A DNA stretch of 64,000 bases, from NCBI GenBank assembly GCA_035707105.1, contig DASSUI010000037.1, positions 1-64,000 of the forward strand, read 5' to 3'. The position numbers and the translations under genes were made by a program. The notes below the pieces were generated by a model. The model did not search any database and was not told the origin of the DNA. It saw nothing but the letters and a program-made list of their open reading frames with translations. Below, piece after piece: positions 9,917 to 18,916 of the stretch (position 1 is the stretch's first letter; each line of letters starts with the position of its first letter). Source of the DNA: JACDAN01 sp035707105 (GTDB lineage: Bacteria > Actinomycetota > Thermoleophilia > Gaiellales > Gaiellaceae).

Positions 9917-11374
9917 TTAGCGCGCGATCCGCAGCGGCGCGGAGAACGAGCTCCTGCGCGCCGGGTTCATCGCCGCCGTGAAGGTCACGCGCAATGTGTA
10001 GCGGCCGGGCCGGAACCGCGTCGAGAAGCGGACGATCATCGACCGGTACGCCTTCAGCGTCCCGGCCTGCCGGAGCACGCGCTTGCCGCGTGCGTTGACG
10101 AGCACACCCTCGATGCGTGCGTCCTCTTCGGCGTTCGCGACGGCGGCCAGGCTGAGCCTGCGGGCGGGGAGCCCGAGCCGCCTCGGCCACTTCACCTTGG
10201 CGCCCTCGACGCGCGTGGTGTGCCGCCAACCGCGCATCGACCCCCGGCAGCGGCCGCCGCTATCGGCGAGCGCCGACTTCACTGCGTCGAACGCCGGCCT
10301 TCGCGAGCCGTCCGCGCGGACAAGGCCTGCCTGCCAGCGGTCGAGATCCGGCTCGTCGCGGAGCAGGAAGAACAGGACCGAGGCGACCGTCGGGTCGCAG
10401 GCGAGGTAGCGAAGCGCGTCGCCGTAGATCTTCGCCTGAACGTGCTCGTTCGTGGGGCGGACGTTCTCGCGGCCCTGGTACGAGCCGGCCGTTTTCGGAT
10501 CGACGGCGACCTGCCAGCCCACCTCGTCGAGGCGGAAGGCGAGGCCGGCGGAGCTCGTCCCCTCGGCGAAGGTCGGCTGCGCGGTCCCGTGGAAGGCGTC
10601 CCAGAACGCCTGCTTGATCCGGCCGAGGTTCGGGATGCCGGCGTTCGGCCAGCGGTAGCCCTTCATGAGCGGGTCGCGGTCCTGATCCGGGTACGGATGG
10701 AAAGCGAGCTCGTCCATCAGCGGCTTCTTGCGGCCGCTCGCGCGATACGCCCTGCCGAGGCCGTTGAGGAAGCGCACCGGCGAGGTCGAGACGTTGTCGG
10801 CGGAGCGCGGCTTGTCGCCGCCGCGCGGCGAGAGACCGAGGCCGATCACCCGGATCGACGGGTCGACCGCCTTCAGGGCGTCGTACGAGGCGGCAAGGAG
10901 CGAGAGGTACGCGCTCGACGAGACGTTCTGCCCCGCCGAGCCGAACTGCGGCTGCCAGAAGCGGGGCTGGTTCGGCTCGTTGCCGATGATGAAGTCCTTG
11001 ACCGTGGGATACGTCCGCGCCAGGAGCGCGACGTAGGCGGCGTAGGCGCCGACCGAGCCCGGCGTTTCGGTGATCGCCTTCGCACGGGTAGGTGCGACCG
11101 AGAAGACGACGCGTACGCCGCGGAGCGTGGCGAGTGGGACGTAGAGGTCGAGCAGCTCACGCCGCTGGATCGTCGTCGGGTCGGAGGCGTCAAAGCCGAC
11201 CGAGACGCGGTTCTCCGTCATGCCGAGCTCGCCGAGGTGGTCGAAGAACCAGGCCGTCTGGTCTGGGTTGGTGCCGAAGTCGTCCGCGACGCCGGCGCGG
11301 AGCGCGGCCGAGGCGCTTCCCGTCAGGACGAGCGCGGATGCGAGCAGGGCGAGAACGGCGGCGGCGTGCTCCAC
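9917..11374 (-). CDS. Secreted clan-A glycoside hydrolase-like protein, paralog 2
   Basis: 485 residues from GTG 11374 with a cleavable signal peptide (about residues 1-23, ending SASA). The TIM-barrel region carries GNEPNQPRFWQPQF with candidate acid/base Glu133, LSPRGGDKP, DELAFHPYPDQ and RLDEVGWQ with candidate nucleophile Glu284. A C-terminal domain of roughly 100 residues follows, probably beta-rich, ending near FTAAMNPARRSS, a motif shared with paralog 3. It is divergent from gap. The architecture is that of an extracellular glycosidase; substrate and activity are unknown. Confidence 0.75.
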   Translation of the reverse strand: MEHAAAVLALLASALVLTGSASAALRAGVADDFGTNPDQTAWFFDHLGELGMTENRVSVGFDASDPTTIQRRELLDLYVPLATLRGVRVVFSVAPTRAKAITETPGSVGAYAAYVALLARTYPTVKDFIIGNEPNQPRFWQPQFGSAGQNVSSSAYLSLLAASYDALKAVDPSIRVIGLGLSPRGGDKPRSADNVSTSPVRFLNGLGRAYRASGRKKPLMDELAFHPYPDQDRDPLMKGYRWPNAGIPNLGRIKQAFWDAFHGTAQPTFAEGTSSAGLAFRLDEVGWQVAVDPKTAGSYQGRENVRPTNEHVQAKIYGDALRYLACDPTVASVLFFLLRDEPDLDRWQAGLVRADGSRRPAFDAVKSALADSGGRCRGSMRGWRHTTRVEGAKVKWPRRLGLPARRLSLAAVANAEEDARIEGVLVNARGKRVLRQAGTLKAYRSMIVRFSTRFRPGRYTLRVTFTAAMNPARRSSFSAPLRIAR

Positions 11375-11452
11375 AGCTCTGTGCTTCGACGGCGCCGTCG
11401 AAGCCCCTCATCCCCCGGCAGGGGGAGAATCGACCAGGCTCGGGCGGCGGAT

Positions 11453-11458
11453 TAGACT
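11453..11458 (+). promoter_or_regulatory. Candidate -10 box (TAGACT) for gap
   Basis: TAGACT lies 30 bases before the ATG of gap, which also has a Shine-Dalgarno-like AAGGGGGAG. Transcription would start about 20 bases upstream of the start codon. Unlike many genes here, gap therefore has a conventional leader. Confidence 0.35.
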
Positions 11459-11488
11459 CGCGGGGACGACGACAAGGGGGAGTTACGA

Positions 11489-12535
<1,047 letters not shown>

Positions 12536-13579
12536 TTGAGGCTGCCCCGCTCCGTCCGCGACGCCGACGTCGCAGGCAAGCGCGTGCTCGTCCGCGCGGA
12601 CCTGAACGTCCCGCTCGAGGACGGCCGCGTCGCCGACGACACGCGGATCCGGGCCGCGCTGCCGACGCTCGAGCTCCTCCTCGAGCGCGGGGGGGAGGAG
12701 ATCGCCGTCTGCTCGCATCTCGGCCGTCCGAAGGGGCCGGACCCGGCGTTCGCGATGGCGCCCGTCGCGGCTCGGCTCAGGGAGCTGTTGCCGGACGACC
12801 GGCTCGTCGTCCTCGAGAACACCCGCTTCAACGCGGGCGAGACCAAGAACGACCGTGGTCTCGCGCGGGAGCTGGCGGACGGGAGAGACCTGTTCGTCAT
12901 GGACGCGTTCGGCTCGGCGCACAGGGCGCATGCGTCCACCGTCGGCGTCGCGGAGATCCTGCCCGCCTACGCGGGGCTGCTGGTCGAGCGGGAGCTGGAG
13001 ATGCTCGGCCGGCTGCTCGGCGAGGTCGAGCACCCCTTCGTGCTCATCTCCGGCGGGGCGAAGGTCGAGGACAAGCTCGGGGTGTTGCAGAACCTCGGCG
13101 GCCGGGCTGACGAGGTGCTCGTCGGCGGGAAGATGGCCGAGGAGCTGCGCGAGTCGAATCCGCTGCCGTTCGACGTGCTGCTCCCCGTCGACGTCGTTGC
13201 CGCGTCGGCGTTCGAGGAGGATGCGGAGACGGACGTGGTGCCGTACGACGAGCTGCCCGAGGGCTGGCTCGGCCTCGACATCGGGCCGCAGACGCGGCGG
13301 CTCTTCTCCGAGCGGATCTCAGGCGCGAAGACCGTCTTCTGGAACGGCCCGATGGGCGTGTTCGAGTGGCGGGCGTTCGCCGAGGGCACGAAGGCGGTTG
13401 CCGAGGCGGTGGCTGCGGTCGACGGGTTCACCGTCGTCGGCGGGGCGGACTCGGTGCGGGCGCTCCACGAGCTCGGTCTCGCCGGCAGCGTCTCGTGGGT
13501 CTCGACAGGAGGCGGCGCCTCGCTGGAGCTCCTCGAGGGCAAGGAGCTGCCCGGCGTCGCCGCGATCCCGGAACGCTGA
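12536..13579 (+). CDS. pgk: Phosphoglycerate kinase (compact form)
   Basis: This 347-residue enzyme makes ATP from 1,3-bisphosphoglycerate. The N-terminal RVLVRADLNVPL, SHLGRPKG, ENTRFNAGETKND, the ISGGAKVEDKLGVL hinge, FWNGPMGVFE and the C-terminal STGGGASLELLEGKELPG are all recognisable. Bacterial PGKs are usually 390-400 residues, so several loops are shortened while the motifs remain. The start is TTG at the base after the gap stop, and no Shine-Dalgarno sequence is visible, which suggests translational coupling. Confidence 0.96.
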   Translation: MRLPRSVRDADVAGKRVLVRADLNVPLEDGRVADDTRIRAALPTLELLLERGGEEIAVCSHLGRPKGPDPAFAMAPVAARLRELLPDDRLVVLENTRFNAGETKNDRGLARELADGRDLFVMDAFGSAHRAHASTVGVAEILPAYAGLLVERELEMLGRLLGEVEHPFVLISGGAKVEDKLGVLQNLGGRADEVLVGGKMAEELRESNPLPFDVLLPVDVVAASAFEEDAETDVVPYDELPEGWLGLDIGPQTRRLFSERISGAKTVFWNGPMGVFEWRAFAEGTKAVAEAVAAVDGFTVVGGADSVRALHELGLAGSVSWVSTGGGASLELLEGKELPGVAAIPER

Positions 13580-13786
13580 CGGCGGGGCGCATCGCGAGGG
13601 ACTGTCCCTCGGACACGCCCCGGCAGGGCGCCTCGTCCGTGCCGAGAGCGTGCCGGATCGCGCTCGGTCCGCGCGCGGCTCCGGGTCGTTCGGGCATGCT
13701 CCTCGCCAGTTCGCCGGGGGAGGCTGTCCCGAACGGATGATCCAACCGGGCGCCTGCCCCTGGACCCCGGGCCGCGGCGGCGCCCG

Positions 13787-13792
13787 TAGGAT
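13787..13792 (+). promoter_or_regulatory. Candidate -10 box (TAGGAT) for tpiA
   Basis: TAGGAT ends six bases before the GTG start of tpiA, with no Shine-Dalgarno sequence. It lies at the end of a 219-base pgk-tpiA spacer, suggesting a separate leaderless promoter for tpiA-gpmI. Confidence 0.45.
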
Positions 13793-13798
13793 CCGCCC

Positions 13799-14521
13799 GT
13801 GCTGATCGCCGGGAACTGGAAGATGTTCAAGGGGCCCTCGGAGACAGCCGAGTTCTGCGCGGCGCTCCGCGACCGGGAGCCCGAGTTGGAGGGAACGGAC
13901 GTCGTCGTCTGCCCGCCGCACACCTCGCTCCACCACGCGGTGTCCGTGCTCGCCGGCACCTCGATCGCGGTCTTCGCGCAGAATGTCCACTGGGCGGAGG
14001 AGGGGCCGTACACGGGCGAGGTCTCGCCGCCGATGCTCCGTGAGCTCGGCGTGACCGGCGCGATCGTCGCACACTCCGAGCGGCGGCAGCTCTTCGCCGA
14101 GACCGACGCCACGGCCGCCCTCCGCGTCGAAGGCGCGCTGGACGGCGGGCTGAGCGTCATCGCCTGCGTCGGGGAGACGGAGGCTGAACGGGAGACGGGG
14201 GAGACCGAGACCGTCCTCCGCCGTCAGGTCGACGCGCTCCGCGTCGTCATCGACGACGACCACCTCGACCGCCTCGCGATCGCCTACGAACCGGTCTGGG
14301 CGATCGGCACCGGCCGCACCGCGACACCCGAACAGGCGGAGGAGGCGCACGCCCTGATCAAGACCCTCCTCGACGTGCCGGTGCTCTACGGCGGCTCCGT
14401 CAAGCCCGAGAACGCCGAGGAGCTCCTGCGCCAGCCCGACGTCGACGGGGCGCTCGTGGGCGGCGCCTCGCTCGAGCTCGACTCCTTCATCGCGATTTGC
14501 CGGGCCGCCGCCAGCTCGTAG
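13799..14521 (+). CDS. tpiA: Triosephosphate isomerase
   Basis: A 240-residue TIM barrel interconverting dihydroxyacetone phosphate and glyceraldehyde 3-phosphate. Active-site motifs are intact: AGNWKM with Lys8, VAHSERR with His92, and AYEPVWAIGTGRTA with Glu164, followed by VLYGGSVKPENA. The start is GTG 13799 just after a TAGGAT box. The gene overlaps gpmI by 25 bases. Confidence 0.97.
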   Translation: MLIAGNWKMFKGPSETAEFCAALRDREPELEGTDVVVCPPHTSLHHAVSVLAGTSIAVFAQNVHWAEEGPYTGEVSPPMLRELGVTGAIVAHSERRQLFAETDATAALRVEGALDGGLSVIACVGETEAERETGETETVLRRQVDALRVVIDDDHLDRLAIAYEPVWAIGTGRTATPEQAEEAHALIKTLLDVPVLYGGSVKPENAEELLRQPDVDGALVGGASLELDSFIAICRAAASS

Positions 14522-15969
14522 CGCTCGTGATCCTGGACGGGTGGGGCTGTGCTCCCGCCGGGCCGGGAAACGCCGTCGAGCTCGCCGACACGCCGGTCTT
14601 CGACCGCCTCTGGCAGGCGTACCCGCATGCGTACCTGAAGGCGGCGGGGGAGGCGGTCGGGCTCCCTCCCGGCCAGATGGGGAACTCCGAGGTCGGCCAC
14701 CTGACGATCGGATCCGGCCGCGTTCTCTTCCAGGACCTGATGCGGATCAATTTGGCGATCGAGAGCGGCGAGCTGTTCACGAACCGCGCGCTCGACGAGG
14801 CGTTCGTGCGTGCCAAGGAGCGGGAGACCAACGTCCACCTGCTCGGCCTCGTCTCCTACGGCGGGGTCCACTCGCACATCGACCACCTGCGGGCGCTCCT
14901 CGAGCTGGCGCACCGCAAGGGGATGGCGGAACGAACCTGGATCCACGCCTTCACGGACGGGCGCGACGTCTCCCCGACGTCGGCGGCGAAGGACCTCGCC
15001 GAGCTCCCGGCGGACCGGACCGCCACAGTCGCGGGCCGCTACTACGCGATGGACCGTGACAAGCGCTGGGAGCGCACCGAGCGAGCCCTCCGCGCGCTGG
15101 TCGACGGCGAAGGCGCGCACGGCTCCGACCCCGTCGCCGAGGTGCGGCGGAGCTACGGCGAGGGGGTCACCGACGAGTTCATCGAGCCGGTGGTGGTCGA
15201 CGGCCGGCCGCGCCTCCAACCGGGGGATGTGGCGATTGTCTTCAACTTCCGCCCGGACCGCGCGAGGCAGTTGACGGAGAAGCTCTTGGCCTCAGGATTC
15301 GACGTAGTGACGATGACGCGGTACCGAGACGACTTCGACTGTCCCGTCGTCTTCACGGAGCAGGAGGTGCACGAGACCCTCGCCGAGGTGCTCGCGGACA
15401 ACCACCGTCGCCAGCTCCACGCCGCCGAGACCGAGAAGTACGCGCACGTCACCTACTTCTTCAACGGCGGCAGGGAGGAGGAGTGGCCCGGCGAGGTCCG
15501 CGTCCTCGTCCCGTCGCCGCGTGACGTTCCGAGCTACGACCACAAGCCCGAGATGTCGGCGCCCGAGGTGACGGACCGCTTCGTCGCAACGCTCGAGTCC
15601 AACGATTTCGCCTTCGCGGTCCTCAACTTCGCGAACCCCGACATGGTCGGCCACACGGGCTCGATCCCGGCCGCGGTGAAGGCCGTGGAGACGGTCGACA
15701 CCTGCCTCGGACGCATCGTCGAGGCCGTCGAGCGCCGCGGGGGCGTGTGCCTGATCACGGCCGACCATGGCAATGCCGAGGAGATGATCGACGACGCCGG
15801 CGGGCCGCAGACGGCCCATACGACGAACCTCGTTCCGCTCGTGCTGACCGATACGAACTGCACGCTCGAGGACGGCGAACTGGCCGATCTCGCGCCAACC
15901 ACGCTGGCGATCCTGGGCATCGATAAGCCTTTACAGATGACCGGCAAAAACTTGATATCGGTCTCCTAA
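14497..15969 (+). CDS. gpmI: Phosphoglycerate mutase, cofactor-independent
   Basis: This 490-residue metalloenzyme interconverts 3- and 2-phosphoglycerate. The N-terminal VALVILDGWG holds the metal ligand Asp14, MGNSEVGHLTIGSGR holds the catalytic Ser64, and C-terminal motifs VGHTGSI and ITADHGNAEEM complete the alkaline-phosphatase-like metal site. The length is slightly below the usual 510. TTG 14497 lies inside tpiA; GTG 14527 is an alternative, but it would remove residues before the first strand. It is probably cotranscribed with tpiA. Confidence 0.96.
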   Translation: MPGRRQLVALVILDGWGCAPAGPGNAVELADTPVFDRLWQAYPHAYLKAAGEAVGLPPGQMGNSEVGHLTIGSGRVLFQDLMRINLAIESGELFTNRALDEAFVRAKERETNVHLLGLVSYGGVHSHIDHLRALLELAHRKGMAERTWIHAFTDGRDVSPTSAAKDLAELPADRTATVAGRYYAMDRDKRWERTERALRALVDGEGAHGSDPVAEVRRSYGEGVTDEFIEPVVVDGRPRLQPGDVAIVFNFRPDRARQLTEKLLASGFDVVTMTRYRDDFDCPVVFTEQEVHETLAEVLADNHRRQLHAAETEKYAHVTYFFNGGREEEWPGEVRVLVPSPRDVPSYDHKPEMSAPEVTDRFVATLESNDFAFAVLNFANPDMVGHTGSIPAAVKAVETVDTCLGRIVEAVERRGGVCLITADHGNAEEMIDDAGGPQTAHTTNLVPLVLTDTNCTLEDGELADLAPTTLAILGIDKPLQMTGKNLISVS

Positions 15970-15978
15970 CAACCCGGA

Positions 15979-15984
15979 TATACT
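15979..15984 (+). promoter_or_regulatory. Candidate -10 box (TATACT) for the sigma factor gene
   Basis: TATACT lies eight bases before the TTG at 15993. A TTGATA is present upstream, but the spacer of 21 bases is too long for a standard sigma-70 promoter. There is no Shine-Dalgarno sequence, so initiation is probably leaderless. Confidence 0.45.
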
Positions 15985-15992
15985 CCACACCC

Positions 15993-16592
15993 TTGGCCCT
16001 CCCCCAGCCAGATTTCGGTGTCCTGAAGAAGGCGCAACGCGGCGACGAGCGGGCCTTCAACCTGATCGTTCGTGCCTACGAGACGCCTGTCTACAACTAC
16101 GTCCTGCGGCTCGTCGGCGACCGTGCGCTCGCAGAGGACCTGACGCAGGAGGTCTTCCTCCGCGTCTACCAGGGCCTGCCGAAGTTCTCGCTGCGGTGTC
16201 GCTTCACGACCTGGCTCTTCCAGGTGACGAAGAACCGGGTCCTGGACGAGCTGAGAGCCGTGGAGAGACGCCCGCGCGCAGTCGTCGCCCTCGACGACAT
16301 CCCGCCGCTCGAGGTGCTGGACGCGCCGGTCGAGCGGGTCGAGGCGATGGACGCCGTCTGGCGCGCCGTCAACGACCTCACGGTCGACCTGAAGATGGCG
16401 CTGCTGCTCCGGGATGTGGTCGGCCTCTCGTACACCGAGATCGCCGACTCCCTCGAGATCACCCTCGCGACCGTCAAGTGGCGGATCTACAAGGCGCGGG
16501 AGGAAGTCCAGCTCGCGCTCGCACGCGAGGGCATCACGTTCGGCCCCGAGGTCGAGAAGACCTCCGAGACGCTCGAAGCGCCGCTCGCCTAG
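15993..16592 (+). CDS. ECF-type RNA polymerase sigma factor
   Basis: A 199-residue sigma-70 family protein with only regions 2 and 4. Region 2 includes ALAEDLTQEVFLRVYQ and the promoter-melting helix FTTWLFQVTKNRVLDEL. Region 4 includes GLSYTEIADSLEITLATVKWRIYKARE. Such factors direct RNA polymerase to stress or envelope regulons. TTG 15993 was chosen because of the -10 box eight bases upstream. No anti-sigma gene follows. Instead it converges on a Ser/Thr kinase with interlocked CTAG stops, so any link to that kinase is only positional. Confidence 0.92.
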   Translation: MALPQPDFGVLKKAQRGDERAFNLIVRAYETPVYNYVLRLVGDRALAEDLTQEVFLRVYQGLPKFSLRCRFTTWLFQVTKNRVLDELRAVERRPRAVVALDDIPPLEVLDAPVERVEAMDAVWRAVNDLTVDLKMALLLRDVVGLSYTEIADSLEITLATVKWRIYKAREEVQLALAREGITFGPEVEKTSETLEAPLA

Positions 16593-17671
16593 CCGGCCCT
16601 CGCGCGGAGCCAGTCCGCGAGCTGCCGCGCGGACTCCGCGGGCGTGTCGCCACGCGGGAGGACGTCGGCCCGCACCGGCTGCGCGGGGGGCGGGGAGTCG
16701 TCGCCGCCGCGGGCGAGCCCAAAGGCGAGCCCAGCGGCGAGGGCCACGACCCCGAGGGCGCCTGCGACGGCGGCCTGCCGGCGCGAGAAGTGGATCGCAC
16801 GGCGTGGGGGTGCGATCACCTCCGTCGCGGCAATCACCTCGGCGGCCGGCACCGGCTCCGTCGGCGGCTCCGTCGACGCCTGGGCGAGCTCGCGCGCGAC
16901 GGCCGAGGCCGACCGGGGCCTGTCCGCCGGGTTTGCCGCGAGGCAGCGCCGGACGACGTGCTCGAGCTCCGGTGAGACGCCGGCAATCGGTGGGGGAGGC
17001 CCCTCGCGCTGCTTGACGGTGAGCTCCTCGAGCGACTCGAACGTGTACGGCGGGCGGCCCGCGAGCAGCTCGTACAGCACGGCGCCGAGGGAGTAGATGT
17101 CGGCGGCGGCGGTCACCGGCTCGCCGAGCGCCTGCTCGGGCGCGAGATACGCCGCCGTGCCGAGCACGGTGCCGGCCTGGGTCAGCTGCGTGCCGTCGAG
17201 CGGCCGTGCGATCCCGAAGTCGGCGATCTTGAGCGTGTCGTCGGCGCGGACGAGCAGGTTTTGCGGCTTGATGTCGCGGTGGACGAGACCCGCGGCGTGC
17301 GCGTGCTCGAGCCCGGCGCACGCCTGGAGGACGAGGTCGACGGCGCGGTCCGGCGGAAGCGGTCTCGTCCGCGCAAGCACGTCCGCGAGGTTCTCGCCCT
17401 CGACGCACTCCATGACGATGTACGGGACGCCGTCCTCCGCGCCGACGTCGAAGACGGCGACGATGTTCGGGTGTGAGAGCTGCGCGGCCATCCGCGCCTC
17501 GCGCAGGAACCGCTCCCGGAAGACCTGGTCGCCGGTGAGCATCTCGGACAGGCGCTTGACGGCCACGCGGCGGCCGAGCTCGACGTCCTCGGCGAGCATG
17601 ACGGTCGCCATCCCGCCCTCGCTGAGGATCCGCTCGATCGCGTAGCGGCCGCCGACCGTCCGGGCCGTCAC
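16589..17671 (-). CDS. Transmembrane Ser/Thr protein kinase (PknB-like)
   Basis: 360 residues. The kinase domain (about 8-265) has the ATP-binding SEGGMATV loop, Lys39 in VAVKRL, HRDIKPQNLL with catalytic Asp133, DFG at 151-153, and the GTAAYLAPEQ activation segment. A proline-rich linker leads to one membrane helix (about 299-320) and a short outer tail with no PASTA repeats. GTG 17671 forms GTGA with the stop of the lipoprotein gene before it, so the two are probably cotranslated. Substrates are unknown; the convergent sigma factor and partner lipoprotein are natural candidates by position only. Confidence 0.93.
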   Translation of the reverse strand: MTARTVGGRYAIERILSEGGMATVMLAEDVELGRRVAVKRLSEMLTGDQVFRERFLREARMAAQLSHPNIVAVFDVGAEDGVPYIVMECVEGENLADVLARTRPLPPDRAVDLVLQACAGLEHAHAAGLVHRDIKPQNLLVRADDTLKIADFGIARPLDGTQLTQAGTVLGTAAYLAPEQALGEPVTAAADIYSLGAVLYELLAGRPPYTFESLEELTVKQREGPPPPIAGVSPELEHVVRRCLAANPADRPRSASAVARELAQASTEPPTEPVPAAEVIAATEVIAPPRRAIHFSRRQAAVAGALGVVALAAGLAFGLARGGDDSPPPAQPVRADVLPRGDTPAESARQLADWLRARAG

Positions 17672-18216
17672 CCGTCACTCTCCGTCGTGGTGGTCGTGGT
17701 GGTGTCGGTGACGGTCGTGTCCGTCGTCTCGGTCGTGGTGTCGGGCAGCGTCGAAGTCTCCGCAGTGAGGGTGCCGGTGGCGGCGGGACCGTCCTCGCCC
17801 TTCTTGTCCTTCTCTTTCTCCTGACCCTTCTTCTTGCCCTTGCCGCGGTCCTCGTCCTCGCCCTCGTCCGACTCCGGCGGCGGCGCCGGGTTGACGCACC
17901 TGGGGATCTGCGCCTCGATCTCGTTGACGACGCCGGACAGGTCCTCGAGGTAGACCTCCGGCACCTTGCCGCCGTTGATCGCCTCCGTGAGGGTGTCGCG
18001 GAGGTGCAAGGCGGTCTGCGCCGCCGCGCAGGCGTCGCCGTCCTCGAGCTGCTGTGCGACCTCGTCGCTCAACGACGCGAGCTCGTTCGCAACCGCGCCC
18101 TCGATCTTCGGGCCGGCGACCTGCTGCTGCGTTTCGCTCCCGCTTCCCCCGCAGCCGCCGAGCGCGACCGCCAGGGCTGCGCTACACGCCGTGAGCCAGA
18201 CGCTCCGCGAGCGAAT
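17668..18216 (-). CDS. Lipoprotein with Lys/Asp-rich and Thr-rich tail, probable ATT start
   Basis: No ATG, GTG or TTG precedes TTG 18072 in frame, yet the frame upstream encodes a good lipoprotein signal: charged Arg-Ser-Arg, a hydrophobic core, then Ala-Leu-Gly-Gly-Cys. ATT at 18216-18214 begins exactly this signal and is preceded by GGAGAGGGGG at Shine-Dalgarno distance, so I annotate an ATT start (182 residues). A helical region of about 80 residues with two Cys follows, then a strongly charged Lys/Asp/Glu segment and a C-terminal run rich in Thr. It overlaps the phosphoesterase gene by 35 bases and the kinase by four. Function unknown. Confidence 0.6.
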   Translation of the reverse strand: MRSRSVWLTACSAALAVALGGCGGSGSETQQQVAGPKIEGAVANELASLSDEVAQQLEDGDACAAAQTALHLRDTLTEAINGGKVPEVYLEDLSGVVNEIEAQIPRCVNPAPPPESDEGEDEDRGKGKKKGQEKEKDKKGEDGPAATGTLTAETSTLPDTTTETTDTTVTDTTTTTTTESDG

Positions 18217-18916
18217 CGGGCAACCCCCTCTCCAGGATCTCGGCCTGCGTTCGCGCGACAGGGTAAGCGATGCGGCGGAACCGGGCCTCGCCGGCCTCGA
18301 GGTCGAGCCGCAGCCAGGCGGCTCGCGGATCGCCGTCGCGGGGCTGACCCACCGAGCCGGGGTTGAGCAGCCAGCGACCTGCCCCCAGTGCCGCCGAGAA
18401 GTCGGCCGGTGCGGCCCGCCCCTCGATCCGGTCGCCGGCGAGGATCGCCGCCGTGGCGATGTGGCTGTGGCCGACCATGACGACCGGCGCCTCCGTGAGA
18501 ACGAACGACTCGGCGACCGTCTCGGCGTCGATCACGTACTCCCAGACGGGATCGCGCGGGCTGCCGTGGTACAGCTCGAAGCCCTCGACGATCGCCTTCG
18601 GCTCGAGCGAGGCGAGGAACTCCCGCGACGCGTCGGTCAGCTGTTCGCCGGTCCACACGGAGGCGGCGGCGGCCTCCGGGTTGAAGTCCTCGACGTCCAC
18701 GCCGGCCGCTCCGAGCGCAAGGAGGTCGTGGTTGCCGACGAGGCAGCGCGAGCAGCGCCGGCGGACGAGCTCGCAACACTCGTTCGGGCGCGGGCCGTAG
18801 CCTACGACGTCCCCGAGGCACCAGATCTCGTTGGGCGGATCACGGTCGATCTCGCCGAGCACCGCCTCAAGCGCGTAAAGGTTCGCATGGACGTCCGAGA
18901 TGACGGCGAGGCGCAC
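18182..18916 (-). CDS. Calcineurin-like metallophosphoesterase
   Basis: About 244 residues from GTG 18916. The dinuclear-metal phosphoesterase motifs are ISDVHANLYALE (D-x-H), LGDVVGYGP (GDxxxxG), VGNHD (GNH[DE]), VGHSH (GHSH) and a C-terminal LNPGSVGQPRD. The substrate is not evident; relatives hydrolyse nucleotides, phosphodiesters or phosphoproteins. It is the first gene of a three-gene run with the ATT-start lipoprotein and the Ser/Thr kinase, so a protein phosphatase role is an attractive but untested idea. Its start lies next to, or overlaps, the divergent M48 peptidase gene. Confidence 0.88.
   Translation of the reverse strand: MRLAVISDVHANLYALEAVLGEIDRDPPNEIWCLGDVVGYGPRPNECCELVRRRCSRCLVGNHDLLALGAAGVDVEDFNPEAAAASVWTGEQLTDASREFLASLEPKAIVEGFELYHGSPRDPVWEYVIDAETVAESFVLTEAPVVMVGHSHIATAAILAGDRIEGRAAPADFSAALGAGRWLLNPGSVGQPRDGDPRAAWLRLDLEAGEARFRRIAYPVARTQAEILERGLPDSLAERLAHGV

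Noticed and set aside
13580..13786. Inverted-repeat-like bases between pgk and tpiA
   Set aside because: Short matches such as GAGGGACTGTCCCTC are present, but I could not build a convincing terminator or RNA element; they may be chance in GC-rich DNA.
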